A program made the position numbers and the translations under genes. Below are positions 1 through 9,926 of a stretch of 26,597 nt of DNA, in pieces. Source of the DNA: Hofstenia miamia (taxonomy: Eukaryota; Xenacoelomorpha; Acoela; Hofsteniidae); NCBI GenBank assembly GCA_900660155.1, contig CABFPE010000305.1:353221-379817 (forward strand), written 5' to 3'. Position 1 is the first letter of the stretch. Every line of letters starts with the position of its first letter. The notes under the pieces were generated by a model. The model worked only from the letters and a program-made list of their open reading frames with translations, had not been told where the DNA came from and did not search any database.

Positions 1-704
1 AAATAGACCAAAATACTTCTGTTGCCAAGGACACAATTGCAACGCCAATAGAAACATCAAAAGTTGTCAAACTATAGCTGAATTTTTTACTGGATTATCA
101 CTACTGGCCCACATGGGCTCTTAGCGGAGTTTTCAGGAATCCGAATTATTAATCTTCCACCCATTAGACGGAAATCCTGATTAAGCCAATGGTGACTTAT
201 AATAACTAATAAACAGCTTCCTGCTGTAGATTTTCTTCCAATTGTGAAAGTCAAATAGAAATACACAAAAATATTTCTTCAATCAAAGTGGTATTATATT
301 CCTTTCTGCCTACATCATGTATATATTCATGTTAGATTAAATTCATGAAATGTTAAAAAATATTGAACGATCTAACTCATTATCAAGGATAGTCAAATTC
401 CAAAAGAGAGTTGTTCAACTTCCTCTCATGATCATTACTTGTATTATTTTTTGGTGTTACTTCAACTTAGCTGAATTAAGTCTAGCAAAGATACAATTAC
501 TACCCATGTTGGTTAGCAAAGCCGCCTTTTTAAATGATTACATATATGTGTAAGAATCTACAGCCAAAATTACAATATTACATTAAACTGTTGCATAACC
601 TGAAAATATAGCTCAATTCAAAAAAGTTACCACATTATAAACACATTTTTGATAATAAACGAAAGGCAAATAGAGGTTTATGAAATATATTTGAAAATAT
701 AACT
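1..704. other. Anonymous AT-rich sequence
   Basis: No coding domain, RNA gene or terminal repeat is recognised here. A 67-codon open frame at 350-553 on the plus strand has no motif I recognise and is of chance length for this composition. Confidence 0.5.
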
Positions 705-1045
705 GTCTCAACTTGTAACCTGCTGATAAAGATATTTGACACGTTTATCATGCAAAGCGTGACAAGCAGATAAACGTCTTGAAACTGAATCCTTTAAACG
801 GATTTTAACTTCTTGAGCTATTTCGTGTTGCGATTCAAGGATGTAACTCTTTAATTCTTTCAGATTTGTGAGATTTTTTATCGACAAAATCCTTCAGAGT
901 CTGCCACATGTTCTCTATGGGGTACTAGATTGTGTGAATTGCATAACTTGAATGTTAAAATTGGTAAACAATTCTTTTGTCAATTTTGAGGTATGAGTGA
1001 TTGCTCCATCTTGTTATAAGATCCATGAATCAGGATGTAAGCAAG
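705..1045 (-). pseudogene. Tc1-like transposase, C-terminal relic
   Basis: Read on the minus strand, this is the last third of a Tc1-family DDE transposase, the enzyme that cuts and pastes its element at TA sites. Near 1010-1040 it gives a QDGAITHTSKLTKE-like stretch, matching the QQDNAPCHTSK block with the second catalytic Asp. Near 895-925 P-IENMWQTLKDFVDKK matches the family's NPIENLW..LK block, where the third catalytic residue lies. A basic C-terminal tail (ELKSYILESQHEIAQE, then SRRL...KRVKY) follows down to about 715. Several in-frame stops and at least one frameshift break it, and the first catalytic Asp and the DNA-binding N-terminus are missing. I found no terminal inverted repeats. 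Family assignment is firm, exact ends are not. Confidence 0.72.
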
Positions 1046-1719
1046 TACAAATTCCTCGAGTATTTGGCAATATTTTGAACTATTAATTAATATAGTCTGA
1101 AAGCTAATGATGGTCAAATTTTGAAAAGTGGCCATTTTTTTTACTTGAGCTATACTTTAAAACCCAAAATGATTAAGATGTATATTTAGGAATCTTCCAA
1201 AGTATATCTCATGTAGTCAAGTAGTATTTTGATAAAAAGTTAACTTTTATAGATGTTACAGAATGCACAATGAAGCAATTACCGACAACAATCACATAAA
1301 CAAATAATCATGTTTGCGCTATAAACTTACCTATATTTAATGTTAAGGAAATTCAATTCGGAATAAAATTAGATAAGACGTTCTTTATTCCGAAATGTCG
1401 TAATTTATTTGGATAGCGTCTTTAAATCTACCATGCGAATGTATTCATTTATTACAAAATATATTTACTAGAAATATTCCAGGATTTTTTGATACCCTAA
1501 TAACTATTGCAATAACAACTTGTTGTTTTTGTAAAATATATTTTTGTTTAAGTAAATTTTGGTTCTTTTTTAAAGAAATTCAATTTATCGATGTTTTGCC
1601 GTCGTCGGGTAATGCACTTCAACTTCGAATAGAAGCATGCCTGACACAAAGAAATTGTTTGATGACAATTTCATCATAACATAGGGCTATGATGAGTTGC
1701 AAAAACTTTCAACATTGTA
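1046..1719. other. Anonymous AT-rich sequence
   Basis: I see no domain or repeat I can support. The stretch may contain more decayed LINE or Tc1 sequence, but no motif is legible. Confidence 0.4.
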
Positions 1720-2270
1720 TTCAACATGACGAGAATTTTTTAAAAAAATCCAAAATTATGTTAAGTATTTAGACAATTTTAATTAAATTGATTATTCCTG
1801 AAAATGCAAATTTCATCAGCGTATTCAATTTAAATTCGCTGTGGAAGCTATCTACATAAATACTAAAAATAAATTCATAAGAAGAAGAGCTAGAATAGTT
1901 CCTTGAGGTATATGAAAGCTAAATAACAGGTATTTTGAAAAAATATCATAATTTAATGCTCTGGAATATTTGGTTTAACTAGTTACAAGTTTTCGAGTAC
2001 TACAAGAAAATCATATGCAATTTTTGCAATTGTATACTGTGCATCAAACTGTTTGGAGAATTCTAGGCAAGCTATGCACCAAGTGATACCTTCTATTTTT
2101 AGTAGGATTTAAATATGTATCAGTTGCTGACAAATATTTAGGAATCCAAATTCAGTACCTATTTGACAATAGACAAAATATTCAATTATTTCTAATCACG
2201 TTTTATACATTCATTAAAAATGAAATATACGGGAATTGCAATATTTTTTGCAGCAAGTTCAGGGGTTCAC
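1720..2270 (-). pseudogene. LINE reverse transcriptase relic
   Basis: On the minus strand several conserved blocks of a non-LTR reverse transcriptase appear in the right order but in different frames. An N-terminal IAIPVYFIFNECIK block lies near 2205-2250, resembling the 'P...IFN.ci..g' helix. LEFSKQFDA lies near 2041-2072, matching LDFSKAFD with its catalytic Asp changed to Glu. IPQGTIL lies near 1892-1912. EYADEICIF lies near 1805-1826, where the catalytic YADD reads YADE. Spacing between blocks fits the family. Frameshifts, stops and altered catalytic acids show it is dead. No 5' or 3' end is visible. It is a different LINE lineage from the one at 4800-9930, since the motif residues differ clearly. 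Confidence 0.62.
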
Positions 2271-2994
2271 TGGGAAATTTTTTCGGAACTATTTTTCAGT
2301 TGTACTCTTAAGCATTGAATTAAATTTTAATTACATGCCAATATTCAGGTTAAAGCCCGATAGATGACAATCATAATTTTTGATCTGGTCAAACTGCTGA
2401 ATTTAGAGATAATTTATTTAAGTGTTATTCCTGACAAAGATTTAATGAAGTAAATTAGTTTAATAATTAAAAGATTCATTTAAAATCTTCAGTTATACTA
2501 AGCTGTTGAATTCTGTTTTATTTTTTGTAAAATTACATTGAATCAAATTGTATTAAATTCGAGAGAAATCACATAATTTAATCTGGTACATTTCTGAATA
2601 ATTTTTGTTATTAATGGTAATTTCTGGACGGTAGTAAGACGTGTTTTGGTGCCTTACATCAGTAAAAATAACATTTTAAGTGTCAAAATGGTCTAATAAA
2701 TGCCAGTGTTACACATAATACATTACAAATGATATATTTTAAGCATCAAAGAGGCATTAATAGCATTTTTTCTATAATAATAGAAGTCGATTTGCCCAGT
2801 TATTTATAATTTTATTCGTACCCACGTTGTAATAATATCTGCTGCGAGTAGCTTCCTTTAAGACAATCAAAATACAATCTATCTGTTTTAGCAATATTTT
2901 CAATTAAAACCCAGTGCTTGTATTTGCACATCAATAATATTGATGAGTAAAAATCTCTATTATATTTAAATTGATATTACTAAGTATGTAGACA
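2271..2994. other. Anonymous AT-rich sequence
   Basis: No domain is legible. It may include more of the decayed LINE that lies just below it on the minus strand. Confidence 0.35.
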
Positions 2995-3182
2995 TACAGT
3001 ACGGGAAATATGAATTCGACCACATTGCTATTTTGAGTAAATAATGAACATTCATTGGATAGAGTGTGCCTAAGATTATAACTAAGTGTTACTTTGATTG
3101 AGAAAGGAAAATCTGTATACCTAATACCATAAAATATGTAGAATAACAATTGGCTAATAATTTTTAATCAAAATTAGAAAAC

Positions 3183-3778
3183 TTGTATTGGAAAAATGTA
3201 TCCGGCCACCTGAAAAAATTTTAACAAATGAAAAATCCGAAAAAATAAGATACATAAATTAATAATGGATGCATTATGAGCACTTAGCAACAAAATTCTC
3301 TCTTCTAATATTTTCAGTGAATAACATATTCAAGACGATCAGGGATTGAAGCAAAAACTCTTTCAATAAAGCAGTTGGGAATTGCATAAAATTCTTTCTT
3401 TATTTCGCTCTACAGCTCGTCTTCAGTATGAAGAGTGTGCTGTCCAATTCAATATTTGACCTCTTTCCACATATTTTCGATAATATCAAGATCTGATAAT
3501 TGGCCAGGCCAGTCAGCAAGGATAACAGCCCCATTATTGTGGAAGAAGTTTTTCATTTCTTTTGAGGTATGACATGGAGAGTTTAAGAGTTCCTTTTCTA
3601 GAATCCGAGCATATTGAGAGCTTCGGAGAGTACAGTGATGGGAACAATTATATATGGCGAAGAAAGACTGTTATTAGACATGTTCAATATAAATAGACAG
3701 AAAAAAGCTAAACCAATGAAATTTTTTTACAGATTCTCTGATTTGGCCGGAAGTGCCCGAATACATTTTCCAAGAAAA
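3183..3778 (-). mobile_element. Second Tc1-like element, apparently nested
   Basis: The left end, from 3183, reads TTGTATTGGAAAAATGTATC followed by CGGCCACC. At 3752-3774 the sequence GTGCCCGAATACATTTTCCA is its inverted counterpart, with a few differences. The distinguishing block here is ATGTATCCGGCCAC, whereas the outer element's ends have GAATTCGGCCAC, so the four ends pair best as outer with outer and inner with inner. The transposase remnant sits inside with its C-terminus about 125 bp from the left end, typical Tc1 spacing. The flanking TA is no longer visible. Alternatively one element may have suffered an internal rearrangement that duplicated its ends. Confidence 0.6.
3310..3640 (-). 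pseudogene. Tc1-like transposase, C-terminal half
   Basis: The minus strand from about 3640 down to 3310 reads as the C-terminal half of a Tc1 DDE transposase. ARILEKELLNSPCHTSKEMK (about 3545-3610) corresponds to the Y..IL...L block joined to CHTSK; the FQQDN part with the second catalytic Asp has been deleted. Then come WPGQLSDLDIIENMWKEVKY (about 3455-3515, the SPDLNPIENLW..LK block), an in-frame stop, HTEDELXSEIKKEFYAIPN, and the terminal IERVFASIPDRLEYVI. The order and spacing match the family closely. Loss of the second Asp, the stop codons and the missing N-terminal half mean it cannot be active. Confidence 0.8.
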
Positions 3779-3976
3779 GATTGCTAACTACAAAGCCTTG
3801 TAGCATTTCTACTTGAGATTTAAAGTAAACAGCGATAATTATGTCTCAACATTGATGAATTCCTCTCTCTGCAACACCAAATCAAATTTAAAAATACATA
3901 TGACATTTTTGTCGTCCAATTCTTAGAAATATTTATGACAAATCATGGGTGGCCGAATTCTTTTTCCAGTACTGTA

Positions 3977-4710
3977 TTTTTAAGTTATATTTCTATGGAA
4001 TGTATTTATCAATTGCAGTCATGGAAGTTTGAGTAAATATCTAAATAACAGGTAACCTAACCACTTGTATTATGAAATATTTGTTATGACATAAAACGTC
4101 TTACATTTCGGTAGTGATTTATAAATATGCATGCTATGAATATTAAACAACTTTAGGTTGAAATATGAGACTTATTCCACGTCGAGGTATCTTTTGTGAA
4201 TCTATTTTAACGCTATTTAGGTTGCGTGAGACGAACTTTACCACCCATTCCGTACATAGATATTCGACAATCATAAAAAATTTTTCTTACATTAAATTTA
4301 GTTATACACCTTATCACAAAGTTTTGCGCCGATCCTTTCTCTAATAATGTTTTATGGAGTTTGTAGGATGGCGGTCGATTTTTTATGATGATATTGAATG
4401 TAATCGTATCCTCTTAATTGGCTTTTATTTTGATCATTTTGGCTTCTCAGTCAATGTATATGTTTATGAGCAATATTTTTTAATTTTGATATGAAAATCA
4501 TTTTGGGCTATTATTCAGCTGAAGCAAGAATGCACCCAAAACCACAAAAAACCCATCTCTATTTCTAACAAGTGCTGACGTTAGCAAAAACTAACTTTTT
4601 GTAAAGGTAAATGCTTAGGCTTACCGAATGCAAAATTTTGAACTGATTGGGTCACTAGCATGGAAAATAAGTATTGGGGAATTCTACCATATAGCAACTA
4701 TTTACGTATA
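3977..4710. other. Anonymous AT-rich sequence
   Basis: No coding domain or terminal repeat is recognised between the Tc1-like element and the hAT-like element that starts at 4719. Confidence 0.4.
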
Positions 4711-4718
4711 TCAAGAAG
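4711..4718. repeat. Left 8-bp target duplication of the hAT-like element
   Basis: The sequence TCAAGAAG lies immediately outside the left inverted repeat. It matches TCAAAAAG at 10599-10606 at 7 of 8 positions. Eight-base target duplications are the hallmark of hAT transposition. Confidence 0.65.
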
Positions 4719-4734
4719 TAGTTATGTCCGGGCC

Positions 4735-4793
4735 GCCCGTGCCCGCTGTTCAATACTGAGTCCGCCCGTTAAGATCTCAGTCTGCCCGTAAAG
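4735..4793. repeat. Left GC-rich subterminal repeats
   Basis: There are about three imperfect tandem copies of a roughly 20-base unit: TGCCCGCTGTTCAATACTGA, then TCCGCCCGTTAAGATCTCAG, then TCTGCCCGTAAAG. The unit GTTAAGATCTCAG recurs in the same orientation near the other end of the element. Such repeated blocks are typical transposase-binding regions of hAT elements. That role is inferred here. Confidence 0.6.
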
Positions 4794-4852
4794 TAAATTC
4801 ACCGTGACGGACAAGCAAGCTGGAAATGGTAGCAGTAAAAACAAAAAGACCA

Positions 4853-5523
4853 ATGTCAAACTGTGGTAAAATTTTTTGGCTATGTTCTAAATGTGAAGCT
4901 CATGACACTTCAGTGAATGTGTCCTCTGTTACTGCAACAAATTCTAGCGTTGATCAACGTTTAGGCCACTTAGAAGAAAAGCTCGCAGCTATCTCGTCTC
5001 TATAACAAGAACTGGCATTATTAAGATCAATATAGCTTCTAGTTTGAAAAGTTCTAGTCAGTCGACATCCTCTTCCATGTCTATTACTCAACCCCCAAAA
5101 ACATTTCTTGCCTTTCCTGCTTCTCGAAATCGTTTAAATAGTTACAACAGCGAGTTTGGTACGAAAAGAAAGCGCGTGAACTCGGACATGCAGCAACCAC
5201 TGGGTAGTTCTACCGCTAATTTAATTATAAAGTCAGTTTCTCCTAAACCTCCCAGGAGGCATTTATTTCTGGGACGGCTTAAGCCCGCTACGACTGAAAG
5301 TGATATAGTACATTACTTAGAAGCAAATGGTGTCCAGACTATATATATTAGATGCCTTTCCAGATCTGATTCTATGACAAAATCATTTCATATTGTTCTA
5401 CACGAAGGTTCTAAGGAATTAGTTGATTCACCGGCATTTTGGCCGGAACGTGTTACTGTTCAAATGTTCTTCCAAAATTCAAATGCCAGGGAATGGCTTC
5501 GATCTCAGGATCGATCATGTTGA
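4853..5523 (+). pseudogene. LINE ORF1 protein remnant (zinc finger tail, RRM-like)
   Basis: LINE ORF1 proteins bind the element's RNA. From 4853 an ATG frame reads NCGKIFWLCSKC, resembling the W.C..C end of a PHD-type zinc finger found in CR1-group ORF1 proteins. An acidic, coiled-coil-like stretch (RLGHLEEKLAAISSL) follows to a stop at 5003-5005, with more stops to 5043. The open frame 5044-5523 then has a Ser/Pro-rich linker and, from about residue 72, an RRM-like domain: HLFLGRLKPATTESDIVHYL for the first strand and helix, a KSFHIVL strand, and a terminal FWPERVTVQMFF. The stretch begins with TTG rather than ATG, and the upstream stops show the gene is broken. Clade assignment is inference. 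Confidence 0.68.
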
Positions 5524-5595
5524 CTTAGATCGGACTCTAAATCTGTAATTAATCAGAGCTATTGCAATACTAACAATAGTAATTTCTTACTTTCT

Positions 5596-6400
5596 TGTTT
5601 ATCACTTAATTGCCGCGGTTTGGTAACGATATCGAACGTTACCTCTGTTAATGAAATACTATTGTCATTTTCTCATGATCTCATATTTTTAACTGAAACT
5701 TGGTTCACCAAAGATGATTTTCTAAATATCCCTTCATATAAAATAGTTGCTAGTAAAGGCAGACAATCTGGAATACATGGTGGTACCCTCATACTTCTTA
5801 ATTCCAAACTGAATCTGCGAACTACTGAAGTTAATACTATAAATTGTGATTTTCTTTGTGTAGCGATATTAGATTTTTCCCTATCTGCACTGCTTGCTAT
5901 ATGTGCTTACTTCCCCCAATTGGTAGTGAATATGTGGTGGATCCCAAATTATTTGATACCTGCCTTAAAGACATCATTCGTTTATAAAAAAGGTACATTC
6001 AATCTCATAATTATTGCAATAATGAAATTCTAATGTGCGGTGATTTCAATCTTCCAAGTGTAGACTGGAACTCTTCTTCCTCGAATATGATTTTTTGAGA
6101 ACAATTTTCTCGACATTTTTCCCTCTCATAATTTCTTTCAGCATGTTGATCAATCTACTCACTTAAAGAGAAATATATTGGACTTAGTACTTACAAATGG
6201 GACTACTATCTGTGGTCTTCACTACTCTCATACTATGTGCTCCGATCATAAAATTATTTTGTTTTATCTAACACTAGAAATGGGGTTTCCCTTTACTATC
6301 AGTGAAAATTATGGTCTGTCTAAATTGACTTTTTCAAAAGGATGTTTTGAATCATTCAGCCTTTATCTGAAGCAATTTCATTACTATTCAATCCAAATAT
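5596..6400 (+). pseudogene. LINE ORF2, apurinic-like endonuclease domain
   Basis: This domain nicks target DNA to start target-primed reverse transcription. Its conserved blocks are all visible in order. LSLNCRGL (about 5602-5625) carries the metal-binding Asn. DLIFLTETWFT (about 5680-5712) carries the catalytic Glu. GGTLILLNS follows (about 5779-5806), then LLAICAYFP (about 5890-5916). MCGDFNLPSVDW (about 6033-6068) carries the GDFN Asp and Asn. LDLVLTNG lies at 6178-6201, and CSDHKII (about 6238-6258) carries the terminal Asp-His pair. Frameshifts separate the AYFP and GDFN segments, and stops follow near 6098 and 6406. The recognisable residues suggest loss of function by frame damage rather than by change of the active site. 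Confidence 0.85.
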
Positions 6401-6839
6401 TTTATTGAATGATTGGCTTCACACTATCATCAGTGGTATGGTCTTCTTCAATCCTAGAAACGCCTAAAAAAGGCGATGTTTACCATATTATTTTTCCTCG
6501 CATTCTGTACATATATTTAATAAGGTTAACAATTTCGTGGTAATCAACTGCTTTTAAGTCTTCAACAAAAACTTTCATACTCTGTTGAACTGGACATTTT
6601 AATGTGAACTTGGCTCATAAATATATTCGCAATCTTGCCAACTATGCAACAATTCCAGAAACGATGAATCTCAACAACCTTTCCGCTACCTCCTCTTTTC
6701 AAATTGCTCAACTCTTTAACTCATATTTTATTACGAACTTTAGTAACCCGGGTTCTTTTGATTACTGCGATTGAAGGACTATTCATTTTACATCAACAGC
6801 TGATCAATTAACTTTTCAAAACCTTTTTATATCTTATGG
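6401..6839 (+). pseudogene. LINE ORF2 linker between endonuclease and RT
   Basis: This is the spacer that normally joins endonuclease and reverse transcriptase in ORF2. No strong motif is expected. Short readable pieces (VHIFNKVNNF near 6505-6535; SSFQIAQLFNSYFITNFSNP near 6692-6752) resemble the LINE 'i...FN.yF..v' region before the RT. Stops occur in every frame. The part from 6672 onward is repeated at 8207. Confidence 0.55.
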
Positions 6840-7442
6840 TGATGTACTCAAGATATTACCACCCTTGCTGTTGAACAAGCTTTCTCATACTATTGCTCCG
6901 TTTGTTCTTCAATTATTTTCCTCATTTGTAGCTACTAGGATTATACCTGACATTTGGAAGATTGCGTATATTACACCCTTTTTCAAAAGTGGAGATAAGA
7001 CCAATATATAGACCAAGCAGTATTCTTCCTCGCCTCTCAATTATCTTTGAAAAAATAATTTTCAAGCATCTTTATCCCATATTTCTACTAAAATTACAAT
7101 TAGTCAGCACGGTTTCTTACAAAGGAGATCTACTACGTCACAGCTACTGTTATATCTTGATATATTTACAAAAACCTTGATAATAATGTAGAAGCTATTA
7201 GTCTTTACATGGATTTTGAAAAGGCTTTTGACAAAGTGGATCATAAAATATTGCTACATAAACTCAGACGTTTCAATATTGGTGACGACATCATGTCCCT
7301 CTTATCTAGCTATCTCTCCCATCTCAGCCAGTGTTTCAAAATTAAATATGCAACTTCTCAACCTCTTGCAATTAAGTCAGGTGTGCCTCAAGGTAGTTTC
7401 CTGAGTCTCTACCATGCACATTTCTTATATGCGGATGACTCT
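6840..7442 (+). pseudogene. LINE reverse transcriptase, copy A (cut at an N)
   Basis: A non-LTR RT domain. LLLNKLSHTIAPFVLQLFSS is followed by IIPDIWKIAYITPFFKSGDK, RPSSILPRLSIIFEKIIF, the motif-A block DFEKAFDKVDHKILLHKL from about 7212 with its catalytic Asp, SGVPQGSF near 7377-7400 and YADDS at 7429-7443. Only about eight residues separate VPQGSF from YADD, where LINEs normally have about 25 (the 'LGPLLFLIYINDL' region), so the active site carries an internal deletion. A stop and frame changes lie near 7010 and 7190. The sequence stops at the single N at 7443. It matches 8207-8978 with several substitutions and one missing C. Confidence 0.85.
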
Positions 7443-7443
7443 N

Positions 7444-8205
7444 TCTTTACATGGATTTTGAAAAGGCTTTTGACAAAGTGGATCATAAAATATTGCTACA
7501 TAAACTCAGACGTTTCAATATTGGTGACGACATCATGTCCCTCTTATCTAGCTATCTCTCCCATCTCAGCCAGTGTTTCAAAATTAAATATGCAACTTCT
7601 CAACCTCTTGCAATTAAGTCAGGTGTGCCTCAAGGTAGTTTCCTGAGTCTCTACCATGCACATTTCTTAAATGCGGATGACTCTAAGTTTTTATACTTAT
7701 CAAAGAATCATTTAATTTTGGACCAAATTAATATTAGTAACTGGGCCAGAACAACAATATGAAGTTTAATCACAGCAAAACTGAAGTAATTAAGTTCTCT
7801 TGAACTAGATCCTATTCTCCTAATTTTGAAATTAGTTTATCATTCGGCTCTTTAAAATCCAGTAACTCTGTGAAAGATTTAGGGTTATTTATCAACTCAA
7901 ATCTTTCATGGAATCAACATGGAAATAAGATCATCGAAAAATGTACGAAGTAGGCCTTTTCACTCTCATTATCATGCAAATATCAACTTTATTAGTCGCA
8001 TGTTATCTCAACGTTACTATTATACGCTTCGCAAGTTTGGTTTCCACCAATCACGATTCTTAAAAATAGAAAGATTCCACCTGCGTCATCTTCGTTGAAT
8101 AACAGGTCTTTATCACAAACCTTACATTGATTCACTACGATTATCTAAATCTATGCCCATTCATATTTATTTGACTATTATGACCTACTCCTGTTTAATC
8201 GTATT
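7444..8205 (+). pseudogene. LINE RT and C-terminal part, copy B (between two Ns)
   Basis: This restarts at the same point as 7202 and runs through motif A, SGVPQGSF, the catalytic motif (here NADDS, with Asn for Tyr) and on into the ORF2 C-terminal region. VKDLGLFINSNLSWNQH (about 7873-7923) is the block that follows the RT in LINEs. The whole stretch equals 8738-9500 apart from a few single-base differences. It begins and ends exactly at single Ns, which points to a separate contig inserted without merging rather than to a biological duplication. Confidence 0.75.
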
Positions 8206-8206
8206 N

Positions 8207-9875
8207 CAACAACCTTTCCGCTACCTCCTCTTTTCAAATTGCTCAACTCTTTAACTCATATTTTATTACGAACTTTAGTAACCCGGGTTCTTTTGATTAC
8301 TGCGATTGAAGGACTATTCATTTTACATCAACAGCTGATCAATTAACTTTTCAAAACCTTTTTATATCTTATGGTGATGTACTCAAGATATTACCACCCT
8401 TGCTGTTGAACAAGCTTTCTCATACTATTGCTCCGTTTGTTCTTCAATTATTTTCCTCATTTGTAGCTACTAGGATTATACCTGACATTTGGAAGATTGC
8501 GTATATTACACCCTTTTTCAAAAGTGGAGATAAGACCAATATATAGACCAAGCAGTATTCTTCCTCGCCTCTCAATTATCTTTGAAAAAATAATTTTCAA
8601 GCATCTTTATCCCCATATTTCCCCTAAAATTATAATTAATCAGCACAGTTTCTTACAAAGGAGATCTACTACGTCACAGCTACTGTTATATCTTGATATA
8701 TTTACAAAAACCTTGATAATAATGTAGAAGCTATTAGTCTTTACATGGATTTTGAAAAGGCTTTTGACAAAGTGGATCATAAAATATTGCTACATAAACT
8801 CAGACGTTTCAATATTGGTGACGACATCATGTCCCTCTTATCTAGCTATCTCTCCCATCTCAGCCAGTGTTTCAAAATTAAATATGCAACTTCTCAACCT
8901 CTTGCAATTAAGTCAGGTGTGCCTCAAGGTAGTTTCCTGAGTCTCTACCATGCACATTTCTTATATGCGGATGACTCTAAGTTTTTATACTTATCAAAGA
9001 ATCATTTAATTTTGGACCAAATTAATATTAGTAACTGGGCCAGAACAACAATATGAAGTTTAATCACAGCAAAACTGAAGTAATTAAGTTCTCTTGAACT
9101 AGATCCTATTCTCCTAATTTTGAAATTAGTTTATCATTCGGCTCTTTAAAATCCAGTAACTCTGTGAAAGATTTAGGGTTATTTATCAACTCAAATCTTT
9201 CATGGAATCAACATGGAAATAAGATCATCGAAAAATGTACGAAGTAGGCCTTTTCACTCTCATTATCATGCAAATATCAACTTTATTAGTCGCATGTTAT
9301 CTCAACGTTACTATTATACGCTTCGCAAGTTTGGTTTCCACCAATCACGATTCTTAAAAAATAGAAAGATTCCACCTGCGTCATCTTCGTTGAATAACAG
9401 GTCTTTATCACAAACCTTACATTGATTCACTACGATTATCTAAATCTATGCCCATTCATATTTATTTGACTATTATGACCTACTCCTGTTTAATCGTATT
9501 CCGAATGGCAGCATCGACATAGGCTTTGCAACATTTTTCAAAATCTCCTCTGACAACTTTACCCGTCGACATTAATTTTTCATTCCAACGAGATCCAATA
9601 CTGTCAAAGGTGATCACAATTATTTCTCCCGTGTGATTTACACTGCTAATTATCTAATGAGAAATACAGATATCCGAACTTATAATAATTCACCGTCAAA
9701 ATTGAATACACAACTTCGCTCCTTTTTTATGATAGACTGCACTCATTTGATATTAACAATTCATGTACTTTTTTCAAATGCTGTGATGGCTCTAACTGTC
9801 GAACATAAATTGACTACCATTTGTATATTTTTATTTATCACTTTTTTGTTACTCCAACATTTTTGGTAATATAGC
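8207..9875 (+). pseudogene. LINE RT, C-terminal region and 3' end, copy C
   Basis: The most complete copy. It carries the pre-RT spacer, the RT blocks (FFKSGDK, RPSSILPRLSIIFEK, DFEKAFDKVDH, SGVPQGSF, YADDSKF), then KFNHSKTEVIKFS, VKDLGLFINSNLSWNQH (about 9167-9217) and a degenerate C-terminal tail (ASQVWFP near 9322-9342; YNNSPSKLNTQLRSFF near 9681-9731). The same short gap between VPQGSF and YADD as in copy A shows that the RT deletion belongs to the element and not to the assembly. In-frame stops are frequent. The endonuclease for this copy lies upstream at 5596-6400 if the repeated blocks are collapsed. Confidence 0.82.
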
Positions 9876-9878
9876 CCA

Positions 9879-9892
9879 ATAATAATATTAAT

Positions 9893-9924
<32 letters not shown>
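9879..9924. repeat. AAT microsatellite, LINE 3' tail
   Basis: The sequence is mostly AAT/ATA triplets with two early interruptions. It follows the last LINE-like coding sequence directly, and short A/T-rich microsatellites are a common 3' terminus of non-LTR elements. Confidence 0.75.

Positions 9925-9926
<2 letters not shown>

Larger units (their letters stand above)
2997..3974 (-). mobile_element. Tc1-like element with TA-flanked inverted ends
   Basis: The left end reads CAGTACGGGAAATATGAATT from 2997. The reverse complement of the right end at 3974 reads CAGTACTGGAAAAAGAATTC, and both continue into CG(A/G)CCAC. This is the canonical CAGTNCTGG start of Tc1 elements. A TA dinucleotide flanks both sides (2995-2996 and 3975-3976), as expected for TA target duplication. 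The 978-bp span is short for a full Tc1 element, and most of it is occupied by a second related element (about 3183-3778), so the outer copy is itself a deletion derivative of about 380 bp. No intact transposase is present. Confidence 0.75.
4815..9926 (+). mobile_element. Decayed APE-type non-LTR retrotransposon (LINE)
   Basis: A two-ORF LINE on the plus strand: ORF1 remnant (about 4853-5523), ORF2 endonuclease (about 5596-6400), reverse transcriptase (from about 6840), a C-terminal region and an AAT-rich 3' tail. The order and the AP-endonuclease motifs place it in the CR1/L2/Jockey group; I cannot fix the clade by eye. Its apparent 5.1-kb length is inflated by about 1.54 kb of repeated ORF2 sequence around two single unknown bases (7443 and 8206). 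Without that repeat the LINE would be about 3.6 kb. It carries numerous stops, frameshifts and deletions and is not mobile. The exact 5' end and the LINE's own target duplication could not be determined. Confidence 0.82.

Noticed and set aside
350..553. 67-codon frame with a hydrophobic stretch as a small membrane peptide
   Set aside because: There is no homology clue or gene context, and the composition is ordinary for AT-rich random frames.
2931..3149. 72-codon minus-strand frame
   Set aside because: It crosses the left inverted repeat of a Tc1-like element and has no transposase motif.
6672..9500. Repeated blocks as a CRISPR-like or satellite array
   Set aside because: The repeats are hundreds of bases long, encode LINE RT motifs and break at single Ns. 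An assembly artefact explains them.
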